A stretch of 64,000 nt of DNA, from positions 36,610,075 to 36,674,074 of the forward strand of contig JAQNBH010000002.1 of NCBI GenBank assembly GCA_028752905.1, given 5' to 3'. Under the pieces are notes generated by a model that did not search any database, was not told where the DNA came from, and worked only from the letters and a program-made list of their open reading frames with translations. The number at the start of each line of letters is the position of its first letter. Within the stretch, counting starts at the first letter, position 1. The stretch comes from Cladorhizidae sp. MBARI D1340-BT2. Its lineage: Eukaryota; Porifera; Demospongiae; Poecilosclerida; Cladorhizidae. Below are positions 55,853 through 64,000 of this stretch, in pieces. Position numbers and translations under genes: made by a program.

Positions 55853-56985
55853 CTACCACTTTAGGTCACTATTCAGAGCAAATCAGACATCTAAAGAACA
55901 GGCTGTTTGCCTGCTCATTTCTTCCTCATGGTCATCCATTTATATCAACCTGCTCTATCTGTTACTTTCATTGGCATTATAATTATATATATAAGCATGC
56001 CTAAGTTAGTTATACATTGTACAAAGTTGGGTGTCTAAACCTTATAAGATCACTAGATCCAAAATGTCGTAAATGAAGTAGATGATCTTTTAGGAAGAAG
56101 TAATGGAAGAGGAGACCACCCACGATGTCCACATCTGCGTAGGAATAGTCTCTCGTCTGACTTGAACCCTCAAGTCCCGCGCGTATTAATAAGTTGAAAC
56201 TTTATTCTCCAGGTACGGTACGGTACGGCTTACACATGGTAGGCGCTGTTATGTTGCAGTCACAAGCGCTCTCTATATTGACTACCCTGGCGGGGTGGAT
56301 GACGTCTTGTAAATCCTCAATTACTTATCATCGAGCAACTACATGTATATAGAACGTGAGGTCACATAAAGTTTCCGCACTCCATCACCACGATCAAAAA
56401 TCGGCATTTCTTTAACTGCCTATGGAACTCTGTCTAAATTTAAATATATTCATAATCAGCAAAGTTGGATTCCAATAACTCGCGCACTTTCCACCATGTG
56501 TAAGTTGTTCTAATCTTCCCTCCCATTGTAATTTCAATGGCTACGGGTAGTAGACCATCTACATCCTCATTACCTCATCTGTAATTCATGTGCACTGTAA
56601 AGTGGTAAGTCTCACTAGAGAAACTCTCTAACCTGCTGGGCAAACGTGTTTGAAGAGAGTCCGATCATGATTTTAGTATTGATGGTCTAAGTCAAAATCA
56701 AGTATAATTATAGCCAGATTTAATTAAGTGGCAGAAGTTGGGGGGGGGGGGGGGGGGGGTGGTGATTATTAGTGCATTTTTGACATAGAAAATTATAAGA
56801 GCATGACTTATTTGGAACCAAGTGAAATACATAATGAAAGACTATATAGGGGAGTGAGTTCCAAAGATGAGGAATGCGTGTGAAAAATGAATGAAGGTTC
56901 TTTACATTACGAGCATAAACACGTTTGATTATTAGATGATTTGTAGTTTGTGGTTATAGTGGGTATATAGAAATGTAGAATAATA
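55853..56985. other. CNOT11 3' flank, no recognised gene
   Basis: Contains the 3'UTR and about 1 kb of unique sequence. GGTACGGTACGG is at 56214-56227 and a G-run at 56740-56759. Confidence 0.5.
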
Positions 56986-56989
56986 TTGA

Positions 56990-58150
56990 AATGTTCAGTG
57001 GGATTTTAGAACAAATAAGATATCATTTAGTTCCAAAGTCATCATAAGGGGAAGAATGGTTAAACCTACAAGGCGATATTTGTAGTGCGATGAAAAATCT
57101 CCGAAGATAAACTTTGTTGCTCTTCTTTGGATCTTTTCCAATGGGACAAAGTCTCTCTTGAGATGTCGGTGCCAGATTGGAGAGGCATACTGTGTTGAAA
57201 CGATAAGTACGTCTAACAAGCCCCAGGGACTTTTAGAATTTACTAATTATGTATGATACATGCAGACTCCATGATAGGTCAGATGAAATCAGAACTCTTA
57301 ACTCTTTGGTCAAAGTTTTTAGATAATCGATGTTTATACAATGTTGAATTGGTACAGAATCTCATAATTGGGGACACCAGAGATTACAGGTAGTGGCGGA
57401 GAGGATTGGCCATCTAGGAACACTTGTTGAGACCGGGAAGAAAGGTAGGCCTTAAACTAGTGCCATAAATTATGAGTGATGCCAAAAGCTCGCAGAGAAG
57501 CTCATTATGAGGAACTGCTTTACAGAAATTGACATCAACTTGAGATTTTTCATTTAGTAGCAATTGATAAGACAGCAATTGATAAGACGAGTATATTAAA
57601 AGTAGTTGCCGAGTGCTAGAGTGACCTTTTAAAAATCCGATTTATGACAAGGATCATCTACAAAGACAGCCATTTTGTTAATATCAAAGATAGGGAGATG
57701 GAACTTAGAAGCGAGATGGGCCTATAGTAACTTGCTGTTAGTCACAGATGACATGTAACCTGATTTATATAATACTCTCCAGTCATTTAGGAAATGGTGT
57801 TGGGAAAGGATTAGACAAGTAATAGATAGCAAGGGCACATGACTTGAGAAGTTTAAGGTTGAAACAATCGGGTCATGTAGACGTCAAGTGATGAATAACC
57901 TCTTGACCCAAGATCTTAGCACATTTGAGGGTGTAAAGAGAAAATCTGTGAAGGCAGGTTGCAAGTGCTTCTGGTGAACACAGAGTGAAAATACAGGTCG
58001 ACCTTTCCAGATTTGGAGGATACCCTGAGATTGTCTAGAAACAATATGGGGATAATTATGTAGCCTCCTGTTCTGGGTTGCCTCGATTTACATGGCATAT
58101 TGCCACAGGAATTTAATGTTTTAAAGTGATATAACTCAACGAAACTCCAA
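56990..58150 (-). pseudogene. Second LINE reverse transcriptase, decayed
   Basis: Minus-strand pieces in changing frames read like a Jockey/CR1/RTE-type RT: KVDLYFHSVFTRST at the N-terminal side, a KAVPHNELL block (the KAFDxVPH motif region, 57490-57545), and the thumb region YASPIWHRHL...LEKIQRRATKFIFGD...RLVGLTILPL (56995-57219). Many stops and shifts show an old copy. It starts about 1.1 kb after the CNOT11 stop, in antisense orientation. Confidence 0.68.
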
Positions 58151-58154
58151 TAAT

Positions 58155-58895
58155 CGCTAATAAAAAGCGATTTGTCTGGCACGAAAATCATGGCCTCCCC
58201 ATCTCCAGAAGAGGTAAAGGGTCATCTGGAATAGAGTACGGTAGAGTAGCGACTTATTCTACTGGTGACTATTTTGGGTCTATGCTACAGTGTGTTAAAT
58301 TGCGATAAGGACTTGAAGCGGCATCAATATTAATTGAATATCTGTAGCCCGCTTCCTGAATATGCAAATCTACTGGGCTATGCATTTGTCCACATGGAAA
58401 CAGTTAGCTCCTCCCCCTCCTTCCATTTAAAAATTAAATTGAAAGACTGGTAACCATGCTTACTATTGATAATCAACAAACACCTCATACATTTGGTAGA
58501 GTTTCTATTTTATAGTATTCTCTTCCACTATTCATGCAAGCACACACATCGTCATGCTTTTGTTTATATACAATTTTTGGACAATTCCATGACTTCTTTC
58601 CTTTCAGCACTTGTTCTTGCCAAAGAAGTGAAGTCTCGTGTTGAAATATTTGAGAATGAGCTTTCATTTTAGCCCACGATATTCAATGAATTGGAAGTCA
58701 GCTACCCGATCACAGATATTTTCAAGCAGGGACGTCTTCACGTTTCTTTTCAAGCACACTTTCAATCGATCTCACTATTATTCCTGATGAAGGCTAGAGG
58801 AACTGATTGTTGCTGTCTTCCCTACTTGCCACACATATGAAAGGCTTTTTCAGAAGCACATTTCAATACACCATTCTGATACTCTTTCAAAAGGG
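58155..58895. other. No recognised gene, apart from truncated repeat copy D
   Basis: Short opposing frames at 58466-58672 have no family signal. Confidence 0.45.
58760..58800 (+). repeat. Dispersed CTGATGA repeat, truncated copy D
   Basis: CTATTATTCCTGATGAAGGC then TAGAGG; the rest diverges. Confidence 0.55.
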
Positions 58896-58900
58896 TCAAC

Positions 58901-59520
58901 TTAGTTGTTAGAAGGTACTGATGGGACCTCCTGCTGCTGTGCCTCACCTAGGCAAACAGAGCAGGTCTTCTTATTCTTAGCTACACTCTTCAGGCAATAC
59001 CTTGTTAAGTTATGGAGTCTATGCTCCTCTGCCTCTGCATGATCAACACAGTCTTCATGTCTTGCCAATCTTCCTTTACTTCTAGTTGAATAGCTGTCTC
59101 CTTTGGACATGTCACTGGCGGTTCCAAGAAATCTCCATTAAAGCCTCCATCCTCCTCATAGCTACTTGCCATGAATTTTGCAATGGAGATAATTTGAGGC
59201 ATATCTAAATTCCAGTGGTGAAGGTTTCCTAATGTGAACTTGTGAGAAAGTCTTCCCCAGCCGATATTGGGTGAGTTGGCCAGTCATGAGGAAGGAGAAG
59301 CCACTCCCCATTAGCTTATCGCAAGGTTCAGCACTGATGTTGTGCTAAGGACAACACCTGTCTGGAGAGCTTTCCAGGTTGTCTTAGCTCTGACCTTATT
59401 ACCTTTAAATATCCTGATTACCTGTCTGAGAAATCTGACAGCTTTTTCATATTCTTCAACAATGAACTTGCCAAGTGCTAAGGAGCGGTGCCTGCCTGTC
59501 ACAGGGTGAACCAACTTGTA
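58901..59520 (-). pseudogene. Decayed coding region of unknown identity
   Basis: Three minus-strand frames follow one another: 59514-59311 (HRSLALGKFIVEEYEKAV, FLRQVIRIFKG), 59202-59005 (PQIISIAKFMASSYEEDGGF) and 59110-58901 (RLHNLTRYCLKSVAKNKK, CSVCLG). Composition looks protein-like and the frames change by small shifts, as in a pseudogene or dead transposon ORF. I do not recognise the family. Confidence 0.35.
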
Positions 59521-60035
59521 GATTGCTAAGTTGCAGTGCCTGCCTCTCTTCAGGGTGAACCAACTTGTAGAGTGCCAAGGAGCGGTGCCTGCCTCTCTTC
59601 AGGGAGAACCAACTTGTAGAGTGCCAAGGAGCGGTGCCTGCCTCTCTTCAGGGTGAACCAACTTGTAGAGTGCCAAGGAGCGGTGCCTGCCTCTCTTCAG
59701 GGTGAACCAACTTGTAGAGTGCTAAGGAGCGGTGCCTGCCTGTCACAGGGTGAACCAACTTGTAGATTGCTAAGTTGCAGTGCCTGCCTCTCTTCAGGGT
59801 GAACCAACTTGTAGAGTGCCAAGGAGCAGTGCCTGCCTCTCTTCAGGGTGAACCAACTTGTAGAGTGCCAAGGAGCAGTGCCTGCCTCTCTTCAGGGTGA
59901 ACCAACTTGTAGAGTGCCAAGGAGCGGTGCCTGCCTCTCTTCAGGGTGAACCAACTTGTAGAGTGCCAAGGAGCGGTGCCTGCCTCTCTTCAGGGTGAAC
60001 CAACTTGTAGAGTGCCAAGGAGCAGTGCCTGCCTG
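59480..60035. repeat. 49-bp minisatellite, about 11 units
   Basis: AGGGTGAACCAACTTGTAGA + GTGCCAAGGAGCGGTGCCTG + CCTCTCTTC. The first unit overlaps the start of the decayed minus frame at 59311-59514. Confidence 0.96.
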
Positions 60036-60080
60036 TCATGGGTGAGCAACTTGGCTAGAACATTAATGAAATATGTTGTC

Positions 60081-60386
60081 TCATACGTGGCACTTTTGTA
60101 ACCGATGTCGGTATTGTCCACCAAAATTAATAGTGATACCCCTACTGACATTATAACTCAGAATGCTTCTTCCTCCACTACTTTCATATTTTATCTTGAA
60201 ACCAGGGGTTCTTGGCTTCAATTTGGGGGCCAATATCAAGTCAAAGAATCTCCGAAGTTCACTTGAATGTTGGACGGGATTAATGGGCACTTTGTTGCAT
60301 TTCAAATTGAACTCTTTGACTTTGACATCAGACAGCTCGAAAACATTACAATTGACTAAAGCAGCCTTACAATAACCTTTAACCAA
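60081..60386 (-). pseudogene. 101-codon open frame of unknown identity
   Basis: Contains ELRRFFDLILAPKLKPRTPG and FKIKYESSGGRSILSYNV. On the same strand as the decayed frames beyond the 49-bp array and possibly the same broken gene. Not recognised. Confidence 0.3.
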
Positions 60387-60560
60387 CTTGAAATTGAATT
60401 CTCGCCATTTTGACTAGATGCTCTAGCCTTCATGAGATGCTCAACGTTCTCGTCTTAGCATTTCATTATTCCTGATGAAGGCTAGAGCATCTAGTCAAAA
60501 TGTTGAGTCAATACAATTTGAGTTGATTATTGAGAAGGTGATTATAATGTTATTGTGTCA
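60385..60560 (+). repeat. Dispersed CTGATGA repeat, copy C, forming a hairpin
   Basis: The 28 bases at 60406-60433 are the exact reverse complement of 60475-60502, and similarity extends outward to about 60385 and 60526. The right arm holds CTGATGA, a possible 6-bp stem (GGCTAG, loop AGCAT, CTAGTC) and AAAA. Confidence 0.8.
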
Positions 60561-61374
60561 ATGAGAGTTCACATTGAGAATTATCTTGTATATCTTACTG
60601 GAATATCCGCATGACATTAACTCTGCAGGAAGTCTTTAGCAAGTTATAATGTAGTTGATAATGAGTGTTATTGTAGAACCTTACTAGGGTAATGAAAAAC
60701 TGGTGCTAATACAGCTCTTGTTCACTAGACAATCTGGAGATCTTTGTGAGGTTTTGAAATCACTTTAGCTTTGTGAAAAATGCTAAATAGAGCACACAGA
60801 GAGACCTACTATGCACCCACTAGTTTATGGTAACATCCTCAAAGCAGTAGGCGTCTGAGTATAATATGCTATTAATTGGTTTATTGCTTTAATAAACTCA
60901 GCAATTCCTTTATGATCTATGTTGAAGTTTTGTAACTCGAGAGTTGGACATAAAATGGTTCAGATTCGCATAGAGTAACCTATAGCAACCTTGAAATCCA
61001 GCTAGGAGCAGGACTTGCATAGAGGTTTAGTGCACATTATCATGGTCTAAGAATGAAGCCGAACAGGAAGTTTTATGCTACAGGCCCGCGTGTATGTGCA
61101 CGTTTTCCGATGACTAGGTAACGGTATCCAGACAGGGTGGACCCATTCCATTATAATCAAGCCAATATGTTGAGAAAGCAGTATTTATATCATAGCACTC
61201 CGACGCCTTTAAAAAAAAGAAGCTAAAGCCCAAAACCCAAAGTTAATACCTTTTATAAAACTCCCTGGTCAGGTATTGGAGGAGGCTGTTGTTAAAGGTT
61301 ATGGTTGCATTAAATTTAAAAAGGAGGCAGTATGTGGTGGGTCTCTCAAAAGAGGGTGATATTGTTTAGGTTGT
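60561..61374. other. No recognised gene
   Basis: A/T-rich unique sequence without supported frames or repeats. Confidence 0.5.
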
Positions 61375-61617
61375 CTTGTTTTTTTTTTAATTTAAACAAA
61401 CCAACAACAGAATTACTTCTTTTTTTAAATCACCATTATTTTTAATTATTTTTAAATTTTTATTTAATTATTTATTATTATTTATTATTATTATTATTAT
61501 TATATATTTTTTTATGAGACAGGGGCACTCTACAATTATTTAGTTAAAAATGTTAAATCGAATGTATTCATGCTTATTCATATAGTTTATACCTTCCTCT
61601 CAAGTTCAAATGTTCAA
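61375..61617. repeat. A/T-rich simple sequence tail
   Basis: TTTAAAT, TTATTATT and TAAATTTT runs next to the truncated retroelement copy, probably its 3' simple-repeat tail in minus orientation. Confidence 0.5.
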
Positions 61618-61710
61618 GTGATGACATTAGGGAAATGGCTCGTCCCCAACCCTGATGGCAAAGATCCCATTACTGAGGCTGCATTCCCACTCTGACAGCC
61701 ACAGAAATCC
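61618..61710 (-). mobile_element. Short second copy of the same retroelement 3' end
   Basis: The minus strand matches 15540-15632 (e.g. TGGGATCTTTGCCATCAGGG, TTGGGGACGAGCCATTTCCC) with few changes, then diverges into A/T-rich DNA. Its position does not fit the inverted-repeat axis (sum 77250, not 79712), so it is a separate 5'-truncated insertion. Confidence 0.8.
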
Positions 61711-61835
61711 GTTGTAGATATGCAATCACATTCATTTTTTGTATATAATATATATATTTTTAGCAATAATCAATTACAACCAAAATTATTCATAAATAAA
61801 TAACTAAAATAAATAACTAAAAAGAGAACAAGTTC

Positions 61836-64000
61836 AACAACAAGGCATTCTCCCGCTGGACTTAATATGTGGTAGAGAAATTTGGTATAAATACCACGAG
61901 TAATGTATATAGTGGGGATGACAGATCCACATCCTGATCAACCACTGCTCTGCCATAGTTAGAAAGACACTACATCAGTATCTGATTTCAGTTCCTTGTC
62001 CCCTCTCCCAAATTATATACATTGATTACATTGATTATACCTGAACTTGAATTGACCCCTCGACATTTTGACTAGATGCCTCAGCCTCATCAGCAATAAT
62101 GAGATGCTTAAGACTCATGTGTTGATTACTATACTAATGTCATTTGTGCATGCCTATTAGGGCATGCTTATTAGGGCATGCTTATATTAGGGCATGCTTA
62201 TTAGGCCATCCTTATTAGGCCATTCTTATTAGGGCGCAATTTCACTTCTTTTGTGCAACTTTACTTTTTTCTCTGCTAACGAGTTAAAAAGCATTCTGAT
62301 TGTCTAACAACTATATAAAACAACTATATAAAACAATTCAGGTATGGTAAATGACACAACATGGTGGAACATCCTACTAATAATAATATGTATGATGTTC
62401 ATTTGCATTGCAAATGTCATCTAATGTGGCAGCGATAATTACACCTGCCTCAGTTTACTACTTTGAGCTCTAGCATATCAGTTAGCTCAGAGCTGTTGTT
62501 ATGAATGAGATCCTCTTCACAATCTTCGATATTCTCTCCTCGAGGCAACTTCAGTATTCCCATTCTGATGATCTTTTCTTTTCGAATCAGCGAAATTATT
62601 ATCCAAACGATCAAATTAAAAACACAAATCAATATCATTAGCCATGCAAATGCTACACCAAAAAATAAGAGCATAACATGTTCCCGCCCGCTGGGAATCG
62701 TTCCATCTTTTTCCTTTTGCTGCTCAATGAAACCTCCAAACAAGAAGTAGCCTCCCAGTATAAACCAAGTACCTTGAAGCAAAACGCATGTCCCTAAACC
62801 CAGGTTTATCAAAAGATTAGTGGCAGACAAAAACCTTAGGATGGAAAACAGGAAGCAGGCACTGATAGCGATAACTAGAATGGCATGAATATATTCATTC
62901 GCTCCTGTTTTTGCAGTTTGGTGAAAGTGGAACATTAATCCTTCGATGAAAAATGCCAGTGAGAGGAAGGTGTTGCTGGCATGGCGAGGTAAGTGTATGC
63001 ACATTGCAAGAAGATCCACTACACCAGAGATAATAAAACCGCAGACTATAGTAATGTGAAGTAACTTGGCTTCAATGTAGAACTTGCCATCAGGGTTAAA
63101 GATGTGATAGACAGATGCTGATACCTTTTTATGTCCATCTTCTCCAACAATAATTTTGAAAAATATTTCTATCAGCAAATAGAAAACACACAGGAGTATC
63201 CTCAGCAGTGGCTCCAGTGGTAGATTAGGACAACAACATAGAGGAAGCCAGGAGCGCTGCTGTAGAACTGAGATGTGATTCTGTGTCAATTTCGGCTTTT
63301 TTCGGTTTGTGATATGGTTCCAGATTGAGTTGATAATCCAGTATATCCCCATTACGGAGACGATCACTCCTATAATGATATGAGCAGCAAAATTTCCCAT
63401 AGTGATGCGAAGAGTTCCTTGACACTTCCTATAGCAAATAATTAATTTAACATAGTAAAGTCAATCAATACAGAAAAATGCCTTTCACAAAATTAATGGT
63501 GCCAAAAAATTCGACGTTGGTGGAGTTTGAACGAAATTTCTGGAGAAAAATACTCCAAGGAGATATTTTTATTGAATATAACTGATGCAGGATATGGAAG
63601 CAACATTGCATCAAACTTATCAATATTTTGACCTAACTCGCAGCTATATATAGACTCCCACTAACTGATAATGGATGGAAAACTAGAAAACTACAATCAT
63701 ATTGCAGTATAAAGTCTTGTTAAAAATAACATGACATAACCAATAATTATTACAACGACTTCCTAATAATCAACTTTAAATTTACTCTCTCAATATTTGA
63801 GCTATATAGTTGCTTCTGAAGGCTAGAGAGCATCTAACATCGAGAGAGTGGATGATATTGAGAACGTCATTGTTCACAACTGGAGCTAATTTTTATATTA
63901 CTATATATTACTACTGTTATTATTGTTGTTGTGATTATTATTATTATTGTTATTTTTTAATATTTTTTTTCTTCTTTTTTAATTTTTTAATTTTTTTAAA
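61836..64000 (-). repeat. Right arm of the 2165-bp inverted repeat
   Basis: Partner of 15712-17876. It carries the minus-strand TMEM45-like gene. Inward of 61836 the sequence continues as AT-rich DNA and a retroelement tail that have no visible counterpart at the left arm, where the gap lies. Confidence 0.93.
62450..63400 (-). CDS. TMEM45-like (DUF716) multi-pass membrane protein, right inverted copy
   Basis: The mirror copy of the gene at 16312-17262: identical 316-residue translation, opposite strand, same 5' and 3' flanks. Coordinates of the two genes add to 79712 at both ends, so there is no net insertion or deletion between the copies. The same candidate upstream acceptor is present. 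See the left copy for domains. Whether the genome really has two copies cannot be decided from the sequence, because the left arm stops at an assembly gap. Confidence 0.77.
   Translation of the reverse strand: MGNFAAHIIIGVIVSVMGIYWIINSIWNHITNRKKPKLTQNHISVLQQRSWLPLCCCPNLPLEPLLRILLCVFYLLIEIFFKIIVGEDGHKKVSASVYHIFNPDGKFYIEAKLLHITIVCGFIISGVVDLLAMCIHLPRHASNTFLSLAFFIEGLMFHFHQTAKTGANEYIHAILVIAISACFLFSILRFLSATNLLINLGLGTCVLLQGTWFILGGYFLFGGFIEQQKEKDGTIPSGREHVMLLFFGVAFAWLMILICVFNLIVWIIISLIRKEKIIRMGILKLPRGENIEDCEEDLIHNNSSELTDMLELKVVN

Overview
The window is nuclear DNA from a eukaryote, almost certainly an invertebrate animal. The evidence is a multi-exon CNOT11 gene with GT/AG introns, a TMEM45/DUF716-type membrane protein gene, LINE, Ty3/gypsy, hAT and TA-flanked terminal-inverted-repeat transposon remains, and very many micro- and minisatellites. 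The richness in GCTAGC, TACATGTA and similar words makes me suspect a sponge, but no single feature here proves it. No operons, rRNA, convincing tRNA or CRISPR arrays were seen.

Layout. 0-15 kb: transposon-relic and minisatellite territory, with possible LINE scraps, a hAT dimerisation-domain fragment, a 39-bp array, a 2.7-kb 23/24-bp array with telomere-like CCCTAACCCTA cores, a 43-bp array and a LINE 3' end on the minus strand. 15-17.9 kb: a retroelement 3' end, then an intact intronless TMEM45-like gene, ending at a 100-N gap. 18-25.5 kb: a 7.5-kb, almost perfect 21-bp satellite. 26.3-55.9 kb: CNOT11 on the plus strand. I reconstruct ten coding exons (418 codons plus stop, all junctions in phase), including a 78-bp exon 4. 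Its introns hold most of the other elements: a CAT-rich array and a 31-bp higher-order array in intron 1; a nest in intron 3 in which a TA-flanked TIR transposon (31867-38752) was itself hit by a Ty3/gypsy element (33936-38528, 139-bp LTRs, AAAAT target duplication), plus a second TIR transposon (42320-44325), a MITE-like element and a 22-bp array; and further minisatellites in introns 4, 6 and 7. 56-61.6 kb: a decayed LINE reverse transcriptase, decayed ORFs of unknown identity, a 49-bp minisatellite and a hairpin-forming dispersed repeat. 61.8-64 kb: an inverted copy of the 15.7-17.9 kb segment, with the same TMEM45-like protein on the minus strand.

Host function. CNOT11 is a subunit of the CCR4-NOT mRNA deadenylation complex. 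The TMEM45-like genes encode seven-helix membrane proteins of unclear role. Nothing shows that they work together. The main interest is genome structure: a 2165-bp inverted duplication bracketing CNOT11, nested transposons, splice acceptors built from TG/TTG microsatellites, a dispersed repeat with a hammerhead-like core, and more than a dozen unrelated tandem-repeat families in 64 kb. The very long reading frames inside the satellites are by-products of repeat units without stop codons, not genes.
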